Positions 18,301 through 27,101 of a stretch of DNA of 47,063 nt are shown here, in pieces (position 1 is the first letter of the stretch; the number at the start of each line of letters is the position of its first letter). The translations under genes and the position numbers were made by a program. Below the pieces are notes generated by a model, which saw only the letters and a program-made list of their open reading frames with translations, did not search any database and was not told where the DNA came from. Source of the stretch: Moraxellaceae bacterium REDSEA-S32_B1 (GTDB lineage: Bacteria; Pseudomonadota; Gammaproteobacteria; Pseudomonadales; Moraxellaceae); contig LUOR01000024.1 in assembly GCA_001626925.1 (NCBI GenBank), forward strand, positions 1 through 47,063, given 5' to 3'.

Positions 18301-20430
18301 AAAGTTTTGATTGGCATTTTCAAGGTCAATCGCTACTGGTTCAAATGCAGGTTGCGCATCCGCAGGACTTGTATCTTTTACCAACTCAGTTTCTGTGAAT
18401 TCGACGTCATTAGCTTCACTGTCGGCGAATTCAATTGCCTCTAATTGCTTAGACTCATCATCTTGAGCTGTTAGGTCAGTCGGACTCGTAACGATGTCAT
18501 CTGTGCTTGATCCGCTTTCAATATCCTCTAACTGGACGTCTGCATTATCTTGCAACTCACCTGATGCCACTTCACGTAATTCTGCAATCAAGCTTGGATT
18601 AGCTTGATCAATACCTTCATCACGTAGTTTTTGAATACTTACAGCCACTTCATCTTGTGCATAACGAATGCGTTGCATCATTTGCGCATTGGGTTGCAAC
18701 TGTCCTTTGACAATGCGCTCATAGATACTTTCCAGCTCATGTGCAATTTGACCAAGATGTGTTGCTTGAATCATATTTGCACCGCCCTTGAGCGTATGCA
18801 AGTAGCGAAACAGATTATTCAGCACCTGTGTATTTTGAGGATTCTGCTCCCACGTATTGAAGTCTTGATCCATGCCAATAACCAACTCATCAGACTCTTC
18901 TAAGAAGATATCCAATAGATCAAGATCAAAATTGCGATTTTCTTCAACTTGCTCTGAAGTCAAAGGTTGTGCAGGTTGTTGCTCTAAGGTCGCCAAAGAT
19001 TCAGCTGTTTGCGTGTCAACGGATTCAATCGCTTCGATGATTTGTTCAAACTCTTCTTCGATCAAATTGGTCAATGCCATATTTTGACCTGACGCCATAC
19101 CATCAAAAGCATCAATTAAGTATTGATGTAAGCTTTGTACTTGATCAATGAGAGCAATATTTGCCATCGCATTCGGATGATTGAGCAAGCCACGATAAAT
19201 CCGCTGTAAAAAACTTGCTATACGACACAATTCATCGGTTTGTTTCACATGGCAGTTTTCAATCAAAATCTCAGACTGCTGATCAAGCAAGCTTAAATAG
19301 GTTGCACCTGCTTTACTGGTTTGCTCTTGGAACGAAAACTCAGCATCAAGCATGTCGTTAATATCAAGCTCAAGTAATTGCGCAACCACACCCTGACTGC
19401 GCACTTCGCCTTCTTGGTAATCACTATTTTCTTTGTAGTTTTGCCAAGTATGTTCAAACTGTGCTGTTAATTTGCTTAAGAACGCTTTGTCTTGAGCCGA
19501 CTCTAGCGCAGCAATATACGCACGCACATACTCATAATAATCTGAAAGCAATTGCTCTTCGGCTTTATGGTCTAAATAATGCTCAGGATTCAGCGTTTTA
19601 TATTCATTTTCAACATTACTACTTGCAGTGAATACTTCTTCAAAACCAACCATGCCCGAGCTACCTCGAATGGTGTGTACCGCTCGAATCAACTGGTTAA
19701 ATTGATCAACCGTTGGCTCTTGATCTAAATGCAAGAAGTTTGAAATCGTTTCGAGATGCTCTGTACTTTCTTCAATAAAAATGTCTAAAGTTTGGCTTTC
19801 AATGCTCTTTTCAGTTGAACTGCTGGTCAATTCAGCTTGAGCTGTTTCAGTTTCAACCAATGCTGTATCAACATCAGCGTCCGAAGAAGACACCTCTTCT
19901 TCTGTGATCGGTGTTTCGCCTTGTATATCTTCAGGAATCTGCTTGGTTTGATGATAATCTATGGTGTAACGCAGATCGCCTTCAACGACCTGCATATCTC
20001 TGAGTTTTTGCGCCGCAACGATCCATGTGCGCAATTCCACTTGATGCGGTTCAAGCGATTTAAAATCTTCAACCAGTACTTGATATAGTGTCGAAACGGA
20101 ATAGACCAACTCTTGAATATCACGGGTGAGCGCCACAGCGCCAGACATGACACGATTCAGCATTTCTTCGATCACCCAAGCGATCTCACCCGACTGAACT
20201 GCACCAGCCATTCTTCCTGAACCTTTTAAGGTGTGGAATGAGCGACGAATGTCCGTCAGAACATCTTGATCCGATGGGTTCTCTAGCCACTGTGGTATTG
20301 CTTGCTGTTGAAACTCTAAGATTTCTTCAACTTCTTCAATAAAAATATCACGAATATCAGGATCTTGATCTTTTAAGTGATCCTCAGGAAGCTCAATATG
20401 ACTAATTAATTGTTTTAAAACTTCGTTCAT
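15316..20430 (-). CDS. chpA: ChpA hybrid histidine kinase of the type IV pilus chemosensory system
   Basis: A 1704-residue CheA-type kinase. Five Hpt-like His motifs are visible: HTLKGSGRMAG (about residue 66), HTIRGSSGMVG (251), HTLKGGANMIQ (544), HTLKGGANMVQ (755) and HTLKGNSRIV (968). Then come a dimerisation/HATPase region (LVSPLEHMLRNAIDHGIED about 1275, GRGVGLDVV about 1375), a CheW-like domain (about 1420-1560) and a C-terminal receiver (about 1580-1700; VVDDSVTVRK, phospho-Asp in LLDIEMPRMDG). It should be autophosphorylated under PilJ control and pass phosphate to PilG and PilH, controlling twitching, cAMP-linked virulence and natural transformation in relatives. Acidic linkers rich in Glu, Gln, Ser and Thr join the Hpt domains. 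P. aeruginosa ChpA has more phosphotransfer domains. Confidence 0.95.
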   Translation of the reverse strand: MNEVLKQLISHIELPEDHLKDQDPDIRDIFIEEVEEILEFQQQAIPQWLENPSDQDVLTDIRRSFHTLKGSGRMAGAVQSGEIAWVIEEMLNRVMSGAVALTRDIQELVYSVSTLYQVLVEDFKSLEPHQVELRTWIVAAQKLRDMQVVEGDLRYTIDYHQTKQIPEDIQGETPITEEEVSSSDADVDTALVETETAQAELTSSSTEKSIESQTLDIFIEESTEHLETISNFLHLDQEPTVDQFNQLIRAVHTIRGSSGMVGFEEVFTASSNVENEYKTLNPEHYLDHKAEEQLLSDYYEYVRAYIAALESAQDKAFLSKLTAQFEHTWQNYKENSDYQEGEVRSQGVVAQLLELDINDMLDAEFSFQEQTSKAGATYLSLLDQQSEILIENCHVKQTDELCRIASFLQRIYRGLLNHPNAMANIALIDQVQSLHQYLIDAFDGMASGQNMALTNLIEEEFEQIIEAIESVDTQTAESLATLEQQPAQPLTSEQVEENRNFDLDLLDIFLEESDELVIGMDQDFNTWEQNPQNTQVLNNLFRYLHTLKGGANMIQATHLGQIAHELESIYERIVKGQLQPNAQMMQRIRYAQDEVAVSIQKLRDEGIDQANPSLIAELREVASGELQDNADVQLEDIESGSSTDDIVTSPTDLTAQDDESKQLEAIEFADSEANDVEFTETELVKDTSPADAQPAFEPVAIDLENANQNFDPDLLDIFLEESEELVVSMDQDFAVWENEPSNTKVLNNLFRYLHTLKGGANMVQATNLGDIAHELETIYERVLKGTYHPDAKALQLIRYAQDDIATRLQQLKDQSIDVANPSLIAELQAMTGQVSTSESSTSQTSTHSTPELEVDSTESSQIETEQVKNEQAEAEQTSTIAFKEEILDEAHREVEALSSESQSLGQSSDIQPAILTEAIASGDEAQVVIVETYLEEAEELLAEAKKIFDQWKADRGNRSLLLSLQRSYHTLKGNSRIVNQQDVGKIAYQLEVLFEQFAFHQFTSERYDDLIQKSYHWLGNAIYHNQTDGLDQLQARLQKVVYDDSVVADDASDAEVIDFADYQENVVVQGDGSTPPAMYAQAENIKDQSAQELIRVSADLVEKMIDLSGESAINRSRIELDLGQMNHTLSEMELAIIRLADQLRRMDGELESQIIAKHEVEGQRYADFDPLEMDQYSSLNQLSKSLAESASDLIDFKTTLADKIRDTESLLLQQSRLQNELQQNLMGTRLVPFTRLVPRLQRLVRQVSTQLNRPVDFNIENTEGELDRNILERLVSPLEHMLRNAIDHGIEDQEHRAQAGKSATGRINLNIAREGNDILVIFSDDGKGIDVDAVKTKATNNGLITADMQVSDEDVMQYIFHPGLSTAQQVTQISGRGVGLDVVQNEIKSLGGHVSVKSTLGEGTEFTIRVPTSVAVSDALMVRVGDQQFALPLAQIERIVRVSPVALSEYYDSNKETFELDRQQIRLRYVGEFVTGQAKPMFSNMGSSVPVIIFNSAGRSVALQVDQLVGSRAQVVIKPIGQQLSSVGYVGGATILANGKVSLILDGQTIARRVLTTARAHQVEQATTSSTSQRTTRKTVMVVDDSVTVRKVTTRLLERHGYEVITANDGVDAIEKLEQGIPDLMLLDIEMPRMDGFEVATYVRHDSNFKALPIIMITSRTGEKHREHAFSLGVNEYMGKPFQEADLVSNIQKVLAKTKANAKS

Positions 20431-20561
20431 AAGCTTTGCTTCTTTACATTCCCAAGATGCTCGAATTTGACCTTAATGTTGAGCTTCCAATATTGCTCAA
20501 TATTTATCCATAAGTAAGCTGTGTTCGAGCATTTAAGTGTTAGAAAAATTTCATCACTGAT

Positions 20562-20585
20562 GGATGCAACCCGAAGATTGCATCC
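20562..20585 (-). promoter_or_regulatory. intercistronic hairpin with UUCG tetraloop between pilJ and chpA
   Basis: In the minus-strand transcript the sequence folds into a 10-bp stem (GGATGCAATC with GGTTGCATCC, one G-U pair) capped by UUCG closed by C-G, an unusually stable tetraloop. It lies 10 bases after the pilJ stop. No T-run follows it on this strand, so it is not a standard terminator for pilJ. It could protect the 3' end of a processed pilJ message or set the pilJ:chpA ratio. Confidence 0.6.
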
Positions 20586-20594
20586 AATGTTTTT

Positions 20595-22667
20595 TTATAC
20601 GTTTTCTGGCAACTTAAAGTCAGTTACAGACTCACGTAGCGCTTCTGCCATGTGCGACAACTCGGTCACCGAACGTGCTGCATCCATGGTTGTCGTTGAC
20701 GTCTGATGGGTAATATCTTGTACGACAATCATCGTTTGCGAGATATTACCTGCAGAAGTTGACTGTTCACGTGCTGCTTCCGAGATACTTTGAATCAATG
20801 TTGCCAAGTCACCCGATACTGTTTGAATCTCGTCCAGTGCAACACCCGCATCTTTAGCAAGCGTGGTACCACGTACAACTTCTGTCGTGGTCAATTCCAT
20901 CGAAGACACCGCTTCGTTGGTATCCGCCTGAATGGTTTTGACCAGTGACTCAATCTGCTTGGTCGCTGCAGCAGAACGCTCTGCAAGACGCTGTACCTCA
21001 TCTGCTACAACCGCAAAACCACGACCTGCTTCACCTGCCATCGACGCTTGAATCGCAGCGTTCAATGCCAGAATGTTGGTTTGGTCAGCAATATCGTTAA
21101 TCAGCGAGACAATGTTACCAATCTCTTGTGAAGACTCACCCAAACGCTTAATACGTTTAGAGGTTTCTTGAATCTGCTCACGAATGGTATCCATCCCCTG
21201 AATGGTACGGTTTACGACCGTTGCACCATTGGTTGCAATATTTACCGAACGCTTCGCAACTTCTGCTGACTCAGCAGCATTTGCAGATACTTGGTCAATC
21301 GACGCTGCCATTTGGTTAATCGCTGTCGATGCACCCGCAATCTCTTGTGCGTTATGCTCAGATGCTTCAGAAAGTTGCATCGTCACCTGCTGTGTTTCTT
21401 GGGTATATTTCGCCACTTCCTCAGAAGTACTGTTAATACGAGAAACGAGATCACGTAACTGATCGATCGCAAAGTTAATCGAGTCGGCAATCGCACCAGT
21501 AAAGTCTTCCGATACCGTTGCATAAGAACGCAAGTCACCATCTGCCAAATCGGCGATTTCATCAAGCAATCGTAGAATTGCGTGCTGGTTACGATCGTAT
21601 TCTTCTTGCAGATTCTCTACACGTGCTTGGTCGGCACGGTTACGAAGTTGCAGAAGTTTGTAGACTGCAAATGCCAATGCCAAAACTGATAGTAGCAAGA
21701 ATAATGGTAAGAAATTATGCCAAACTGGTTTTACACCATCTGACAACGCATCGAGCAGTGTATTGACATTATCTGTTTGGGTGAAAATCGTTGTTGTCGC
21801 TTGACGTACAGCAAGTAATTTTGCTGAATCATTCAATACTTTCGCAGCAGTCGCTTTCAATACTTCATCATATTCAGTCTTAATACCTTCCAAGATGTCA
21901 CGCATATCTGCTTCTGCAATACGTACCACACCATACTCAGCACTACCATTCAACTGACCATCGATATATTCACCAAAGGTCAAGGTATCGGCATTGAAGT
22001 TATCTGCATATTCAACAGAGTTGGTATCACCCGTCAATACCGCATTGATCGAACGCAAAATACGCTCAGAGAGATAGACTTGGTTTTTTGCCAAAGCAAC
22101 CTGCGATGCAGAATAACCACCGCGTGTCATCTCATCGACAAGCAAGTTGTATTCAGACTGAATCCCTGGAATGGCTTCAGTAATCTGCAGACCTAAACCT
22201 TGCAGTTGATTAATGGTTTGTTGTTGACCGACGATGAGCTCAATATTATTATCGACTTGCGACCACTCATTGACTAGTTTTTCAACAGTCTTTGTATCGC
22301 TATGTTTATCGACGACGACATCAAGTTCTTCTTCAAAGCTCGTACGACTTTGTTGCAACTCATTGACGATCTCTTGGTCACCACGTACTGATGCTTCGGC
22401 AGACTGACGTGAGATTTGTTGAGATAAAAGTTGCAACTCACCCAAACTCCGCGTTAATTGCGTTTCCGTTCGGTTGGTCCACATGACCCATACAAAGAAA
22501 ATGATCGTAAACAGTAAAGAAATCAATAGCACTGTCAGGTAGCGAATAGACTTCTGTCGATCCTCACCAAAGAACCCTGCCACACGGTCAAGTTCACTCT
22601 TAAATCGCAAAGAAGCCGCATTACTTCCTTTTGATGGTTTACTTTTCTTTCCTCGCCACAAGCCCAT
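20595..22667 (-). CDS. pilJ: PilJ methyl-accepting chemotaxis receptor for type IV pili
   Basis: A 690-residue receptor, close to the 682 of P. aeruginosa PilJ. It has a basic cytoplasmic start, first membrane segment (about residues 42-64), a periplasmic PilJ-type sensor domain (about 65-315), a second membrane segment (about 320-345), a HAMP-like linker and a long coiled-coil signalling domain. The conserved hairpin tip [21 protein letters not shown] (about 530-552) docks CheW/CheA, here PilI/ChpA. It senses pilus-surface contact or PilA in relatives. It is separated from pilI by 46 bases and from chpA by 164, the largest gap in the operon. Confidence 0.96.
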   Translation of the reverse strand: MGLWRGKKSKPSKGSNAASLRFKSELDRVAGFFGEDRQKSIRYLTVLLISLLFTIIFFVWVMWTNRTETQLTRSLGELQLLSQQISRQSAEASVRGDQEIVNELQQSRTSFEEELDVVVDKHSDTKTVEKLVNEWSQVDNNIELIVGQQQTINQLQGLGLQITEAIPGIQSEYNLLVDEMTRGGYSASQVALAKNQVYLSERILRSINAVLTGDTNSVEYADNFNADTLTFGEYIDGQLNGSAEYGVVRIAEADMRDILEGIKTEYDEVLKATAAKVLNDSAKLLAVRQATTTIFTQTDNVNTLLDALSDGVKPVWHNFLPLFLLLSVLALAFAVYKLLQLRNRADQARVENLQEEYDRNQHAILRLLDEIADLADGDLRSYATVSEDFTGAIADSINFAIDQLRDLVSRINSTSEEVAKYTQETQQVTMQLSEASEHNAQEIAGASTAINQMAASIDQVSANAAESAEVAKRSVNIATNGATVVNRTIQGMDTIREQIQETSKRIKRLGESSQEIGNIVSLINDIADQTNILALNAAIQASMAGEAGRGFAVVADEVQRLAERSAAATKQIESLVKTIQADTNEAVSSMELTTTEVVRGTTLAKDAGVALDEIQTVSGDLATLIQSISEAAREQSTSAGNISQTMIVVQDITHQTSTTTMDAARSVTELSHMAEALRESVTDFKLPENV

Positions 22668-22713
22668 ACAAGCTCTCCCCTATTTCACCCGATAGTCCAT
22701 CAATTGCTTTTGC

Positions 22714-23238
22714 TTATAATGACGGATTCATAAAACGCTGATTGTTTAAAAGATCTCGCAACATGAACACATGCCAAGCTTTATTTTTATCCATAAAATA
22801 ACCTTGGCAAAATTGATCAAGCTCACCCTTTAGATCTTCTGACTTTTTAAAATAACTTTGTGTATTGAAATGCTGAATACCAAACACCTGATCCACCATC
22901 ACCCCACAATAATGCTCAGGATGGGTCAAACACATCACCTTGCCCGCACGCCCAGTATCAGCAGACTGATCTGTAACAAAAGCAGGTAAATCCGAAATCG
23001 ATAATAAACGTCCACGAATATTGGCGATACCGCACGACCACGACTGGGTATGCGGCACATGTGTCCACTCTGGTGTATAAATCACTTCAGCAACATCACC
23101 TAACGGTGCGACAAAATACTTGCCTAGCATTTCAAACGCCACACCCGACCAGCGCTGCTCGGGATTGATTTGACTAACTTGTCTTTTCTTTCCCCGATCC
23201 GCCAGCCTTAGCAGTTCGATAAATCCTTTGGTTGCCAT
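22714..23238 (-). CDS. pilI: PilI CheW-like adaptor
   Basis: A 174-residue protein with one CheW-like domain: FEMLGKYFVAPLGDVAEVI, then the conserved SCGIANIRGRLLSISDLPAF (N-[IL]-RG-x-[LI] motif) and a GVMVDQVFGIQHF strand. It should couple PilJ to ChpA at the membrane-bound array. Positioned between pilH and pilJ as in P. aeruginosa, 11 bases downstream of pilH. Confidence 0.94.
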   Translation of the reverse strand: MATKGFIELLRLADRGKKRQVSQINPEQRWSGVAFEMLGKYFVAPLGDVAEVIYTPEWTHVPHTQSWSCGIANIRGRLLSISDLPAFVTDQSADTGRAGKVMCLTHPEHYCGVMVDQVFGIQHFNTQSYFKKSEDLKGELDQFCQGYFMDKNKAWHVFMLRDLLNNQRFMNPSL

Positions 23239-23249
23239 AATTTTTCACT

Positions 23250-23615
23250 TTATGTATTTAAGTGTTGATGAATCACATCGATCAATTGCTTCTCTTCGAC
23301 TGGTTTAACCAAATAGTCTTTTGCGCCTTGACGCTTACCCCATAGACGATCTGTCGCTTGATCTTTGGTACTCACGATCACCACAGGAATATGCTGTGTT
23401 TCAGGAGCACGTGTAATCTGACGAGTCGCCTGAAAACCATTGACACCTGGCATGACCACATCCATCAGGATTAAATCAGGTAGCTCTGCTTTAGCGACCG
23501 TAACACCATCAGCGCCATTACTCGCCTCTAATGTTTCAAAACCATTCTTTTCCAAAATTTCCTTAAAACGGAATGTTTCGGTCGGTGAATCATCAATAAT
23601 TAAGATGCGTGCCAT
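23250..23615 (-). CDS. pilH: PilH response regulator
   Basis: A 121-residue single-domain CheY-like receiver: acidic pair in LIIDDSPTE (residues 8-9), phospho-acceptor Asp52 in LILMDVVMPGVNG, switch Ser/Thr in VIVSTKD, and the conserved Lys in KDYLVKP near 104. There is no output domain. In P. aeruginosa PilH affects retraction and acts as a phosphate sink opposed to PilG. It is 34 bases downstream of pilG. Confidence 0.94.
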   Translation of the reverse strand: MARILIIDDSPTETFRFKEILEKNGFETLEASNGADGVTVAKAELPDLILMDVVMPGVNGFQATRQITRAPETQHIPVVIVSTKDQATDRLWGKRQGAKDYLVKPVEEKQLIDVIHQHLNT

Positions 23616-23649
23616 TACTCAAACCCTACTCGACTAAATCGCAAATGTA

Positions 23650-24042
23650 TTACACTGCGACGTGATTATTAATTGCTTCGAACAACTCTTCTTTACTAAA
23701 TGGCTTGGTCAAATACTGCTCCGAGCCAACAATTTTTCCTTTCGCCTGATCAAACAAACCATCTTTACTGGACAGCATAATTACTGGCACATTTTGATAA
23801 TTTTGATTGTTTTTGATCAAGGCACAGGTTTGATAACCATCAAGACGAGGCATCATGATATCAACAAAGATAATGTCAGGATTAGAGTCCACGATTTTTG
23901 AAAGCGCATCAAAACCATCTACGGCACTAACAACTTGGCATCCTTCTCGTTGTAGCAAGGTTTCAGCAGTACGGCGAATTGTCTTTGAATCGTCGATAAT
24001 CATCACTTTTAAATTTTGAAGTTTTTCTTCCATTTGGCTCAA
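23650..24042 (-). CDS. pilG: PilG response regulator
   Basis: A 130-residue CheY-like receiver with VMIIDDSKTIRRTAE (acidic pair about 17-18), phospho-acceptor Asp61 in FVDIMMPRLDG, and VIMLSSKDG followed by YLTKPF. First gene of the pil-chp operon. In relatives PilG promotes pilus extension and cAMP synthesis. Start is the ATG at 24042 (MSQMEE); the internal ATG three codons on is an alternative. Confidence 0.94.
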   Translation of the reverse strand: MSQMEEKLQNLKVMIIDDSKTIRRTAETLLQREGCQVVSAVDGFDALSKIVDSNPDIIFVDIMMPRLDGYQTCALIKNNQNYQNVPVIMLSSKDGLFDQAKGKIVGSEQYLTKPFSKEELFEAINNHVAV

Positions 24043-24060
24043 TACCCCAAGTGAATCTGA

Positions 24061-24066
24061 ATTATA
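24061..24066 (-). promoter_or_regulatory. candidate -10 box for the pil-chp operon
   Basis: TATAAT on the minus strand, 19 bases before the pilG start. No good -35 at the usual spacing. The 128-base gap between apaH and pilG is the only obvious place for an operon promoter. Confidence 0.35.
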
Positions 24067-24170
24067 TTTTGTGCAACAAAATACTGTGCTATTACATTCT
24101 TTGTATCACAGTTAATACAAATTTCCAATCTTTCGTATCCCTTGGTAGGCTATTATTTTCAACTATTCAG

Positions 24171-25046
24171 TCAAAGTGGATTGGATATTTTGAACTGCTC
24201 CTCATTTTTCAAATTAAACGCTACCAACTCCCCACCCCAAACACAACCACCATCGACTGCGACAACATTTTGACGAATTGGTTTCGCCTGTAATGCCGCC
24301 CAATGCCCAAAGATAATACGATGGCTTCGCTCAACTTGACCATTAAAGTTGAACCACGGTTGATAACCTTCAGGCATCTCATCATCAAGTCCCGCTTTAA
24401 ATTCAAACTCAAGCGCAGATTGCGCATCACTCAGGCGCATGCGGGTCAGATAATTGGTAATGACTCGAAGCCGAATATTATCTGACAAATCATCATGCCA
24501 AACATTCGGCTGACTGCCATACATTTCTTTGAGGAACTCATCAAGTCGTGCGATATCTGCCTGTAAGACTTGCTCGACTTCATTTGCATACGCTATGACT
24601 TGATCAATCGACCAAATATGTGGAATGCCTGCATGGACAATCGCAGAAAGTTTTGGCTCATCCAGTTGTGGAGTATGATCAACTGTTTCAATAAACAATG
24701 GCTGATGACGTAACCAATCAATTAAGTCGCTGCCATCCATTGCATCAAAAATATCTTGAGTACGATCTTTTTCTTTGATTTTTTTAATGCCTCGTGCCGT
24801 GGCAATCAAGGTCAAATCATGATTACCCAAAATCGTTGCAGCAGCGTTTTGATCATAAAGTTTTTTTACAAAGCGTAAGCAAGAGAGTGAGTCCTCACCA
24901 CGAGCAACCAAATCACCTGTAAAAATAATAAAGTCTTGGCTTGGGTCAAATTGGATTTCTTTAAGCAATGCTTTGAGTGCAGCAAAACAGCCTTGCAAAT
25001 CACCAATCGCATACACATGGCGATAATCTGTTATATCAATTTTCAT
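24171..25046 (-). CDS. apaH: symmetrical bis(5'-nucleosyl)-tetraphosphatase
   Basis: A 291-residue PPP-superfamily phosphoesterase from the ATG at 25046; a TTG start five codons earlier is possible but less likely. Metal-site motifs are YAIGDLQGC (the GDxxGC form with Gln where many PPP enzymes have His), FTGDLVARGEDS and ILGNHDLTLI, and the C-terminal half contains RIIFGHWAAL (family His) and VAVDGGCVWGGEL. It splits Ap4A into two ADP, limiting alarmone and Np4-cap levels. It follows ksgA, 72 bases away, on the same strand. The usual apaG between ksgA and apaH is absent. Confidence 0.95.
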   Translation of the reverse strand: MKIDITDYRHVYAIGDLQGCFAALKALLKEIQFDPSQDFIIFTGDLVARGEDSLSCLRFVKKLYDQNAAATILGNHDLTLIATARGIKKIKEKDRTQDIFDAMDGSDLIDWLRHQPLFIETVDHTPQLDEPKLSAIVHAGIPHIWSIDQVIAYANEVEQVLQADIARLDEFLKEMYGSQPNVWHDDLSDNIRLRVITNYLTRMRLSDAQSALEFEFKAGLDDEMPEGYQPWFNFNGQVERSHRIIFGHWAALQAKPIRQNVVAVDGGCVWGGELVAFNLKNEEQFKISNPL

Positions 25047-25118
25047 TTTACAACTAACCAATTTTTAACAATTCAGGGCAACAACTACTTTCTAAAATGC
25101 CCTAGCTATTGACATATT

Positions 25119-25934
25119 TTAGAATAAGGCTATACACGCATCCGACAGTGCAACAAACTGCGCCAAGCTCAATGTTTCAGGACGTGCCATCGGATCTACA
25201 CCTGCTTTGGCAAAACCGTCATCATCCAGTTTTCCTTTTAAGCTATTACGTAAGGTTTTTCGACGCTGAGTAAAGACATGCCCCACCAAAGCCGAAAGAT
25301 TGGTTTCATTTTGCGCTTTAATCGGCTTATCTGCATAAGGCTCAAGGCAAAACACGGCACTGGTCACTTTCGGCGGTGGATTAAATGCACCCGCAGGCAC
25401 TTCAAACAAATACGTCGCCTTACAATAATACTGCAACATGACAGAAAGACGACCATAGGTCTTACTATTCGGCGCTGCTGTAATCCGCTCGACAACTTCT
25501 TTTTGCAACATAAAGTGCATGTCTTGAATCATTGCGCCTTGTTCTACGAGATGAAAGAGCAATGGTGTAGAAATGTTATACGGTAAGTTGCCCACCACGC
25601 GAAGTGGTTTTTCAGACGCCAATTGCGCAAAATCAAACTTAAGTGCATCGGCTTCAATGATATTTAAGCGATCTGGAAAAGGCACACGACTCGGTAAGCC
25701 TGCTGCCAAATCTCGATCAAGCTCCACCACAGTCAAACGATCCACTTCACCAATTAACGGCGATGTCAGTGCGGCGAGTCCAGGACCGATTTCCACCACA
25801 TTATCATCATGACGTGGATTGACCGCACGCACGATTTTTTCAATGACCCGCTGATCATGTAAAAAATTTTGCCCAAAGCGTTTGCGTGCTTGATGCCCTT
25901 CTTGCTTGGGATTGAGGGCATTGATTTGATACAT
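25119..25934 (-). CDS. ksgA: 16S rRNA dimethyladenosine transferase
   Basis: A 271-residue SAM methyltransferase, typical KsgA/RsmA length. ARKRFGQNFLHD is the family N-terminus, VVEIGPGLAALTSPL is the SAM loop, VVELDRDLA the acidic ribose-binding end, and NLPYNIST the catalytic NLPY motif. The C-terminal QRRKTLRNSLKG helix contacts the small subunit. It dimethylates the two adjacent adenosines of the 16S helix 45 loop late in 30S assembly. Between pdxA and apaH as in many gammaproteobacteria. Confidence 0.97.
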   Translation of the reverse strand: MYQINALNPKQEGHQARKRFGQNFLHDQRVIEKIVRAVNPRHDDNVVEIGPGLAALTSPLIGEVDRLTVVELDRDLAAGLPSRVPFPDRLNIIEADALKFDFAQLASEKPLRVVGNLPYNISTPLLFHLVEQGAMIQDMHFMLQKEVVERITAAPNSKTYGRLSVMLQYYCKATYLFEVPAGAFNPPPKVTSAVFCLEPYADKPIKAQNETNLSALVGHVFTQRRKTLRNSLKGKLDDDGFAKAGVDPMARPETLSLAQFVALSDACIALF

Positions 25935-26011
25935 GTCTTATCCAACTTCGTATTAACTAATTTAAATTATTCGTATGCTTCTTTACGATGAGCCTGAGGT
26001 GAATCACAACT

Positions 26012-27031
26012 TTAATCGCAACCCGAAGAACAACTTTGATCGCCACTTGCCATTTGCAATGCCAAATCGGTCGCCACCATCAGACTGGAGCTACTGGCAC
26101 GACCCGTACCCGCCAAATCAAGCGCTGTACCATGATCGACCGAGGTGCGAATAAACGGCAAGCCTAAAGTGATATTGACCGCTTCACCAAAGCCTTGTGA
26201 TTTTAGCACGGGAAGCCCTTGATCGTGATACATCGCCAGTACCGCATCGGCATTTTTTAAATGATCAGGATTAAACAAGGTATCGGCAGGCATGGCTAAG
26301 CTGATGTTTACGCCATTTTTTTGATAGCGTTTCAGCACAGGATTGATTATGCGAATTTCCTCATCGCCGAGATAACCATCCTCACCTGCATGCGGATTTA
26401 ATCCACACACTAGTATTCTTGGATTTGCAATATGAAACTTAAGCTGTAAATCGGCAATTAGAATATCAATGACTTGCTGTAGACGTTCTGTGGTGATGGC
26501 GTCCGCCACTTGGCGTAGTGGTAAATGTGTCGTGACCAATGCTACTCGAAGCGACTTGGTTGCTAGCATCATCACCACACGATCAACACCTGCTTTCTCT
26601 TGGAAAAATTCGGTATGACCGCTAAATACAATGCCCGATTCATTAATCACCGACTTTTGTACTGGCGCAGTGACAATCCCTGCACAGCGATCTTGTAATG
26701 CCATATTTGCCGCAAAATCAAGCTGACGAATCACATAATCGGCATTTTTCGGATTGAGTTGTCCTGCCACTACAGGCACATTGACGGGGATATGATGCAC
26801 GAATAATTGTCCATCCTCTGCCACACAATCTTGCCCTTCATAGTCAATCAGTTCGACATCAACACCGAGTTGCTGAGCTCGCTGTTGCAATAGCGCTTTA
26901 TCCGCAAGCACCACGATCGGACGCGCGCCTTTACGTTTTGCCAAATCTAAACAAATATCAGGACCAATCCCCGCAGGTTCTCCACTGGTGACATAAAGCG
27001 GATGAGTTACATTGACAATTGAGCTATTCAT
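26012..27031 (-). CDS. pdxA: 4-hydroxythreonine-4-phosphate dehydrogenase
   Basis: A 339-residue protein from the ATG at 27031; the frame also allows GTG at 27046, five codons earlier. Start TSGEPAGIGPDICL is the family N-terminus. Divalent-metal ligands are present in FSGHTEFF, LNPHAGEDGYLGDEE and AMYHDQGLPVLK. C-terminal FIRTSVDHGTALDLAGTGRA is conserved. It oxidises 4-phosphohydroxy-L-threonine with NAD for pyridoxal phosphate synthesis. The extreme C-terminus has an extra Cys-rich tail (CSSGC) beyond the usual end. First of the pdxA-ksgA-apaH set and divergent from the PLP enzyme gene at 27102. Confidence 0.95.
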   Translation of the reverse strand: MNSSIVNVTHPLYVTSGEPAGIGPDICLDLAKRKGARPIVVLADKALLQQRAQQLGVDVELIDYEGQDCVAEDGQLFVHHIPVNVPVVAGQLNPKNADYVIRQLDFAANMALQDRCAGIVTAPVQKSVINESGIVFSGHTEFFQEKAGVDRVVMMLATKSLRVALVTTHLPLRQVADAITTERLQQVIDILIADLQLKFHIANPRILVCGLNPHAGEDGYLGDEEIRIINPVLKRYQKNGVNISLAMPADTLFNPDHLKNADAVLAMYHDQGLPVLKSQGFGEAVNITLGLPFIRTSVDHGTALDLAGTGRASSSSLMVATDLALQMASGDQSCSSGCD

Positions 27032-27101
27032 TGCAGATGGATTCACGATAGAATTTGTACCATTGTCGCAAGATTTTCAGCCAAGCAAAAGAATTTCTCC
27101 T

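Noticed and set aside
27012..27101. N-terminal extension of the PLP enzyme
   Set aside because: It overlaps the divergent pdxA start and has no similarity to the family N-terminus.
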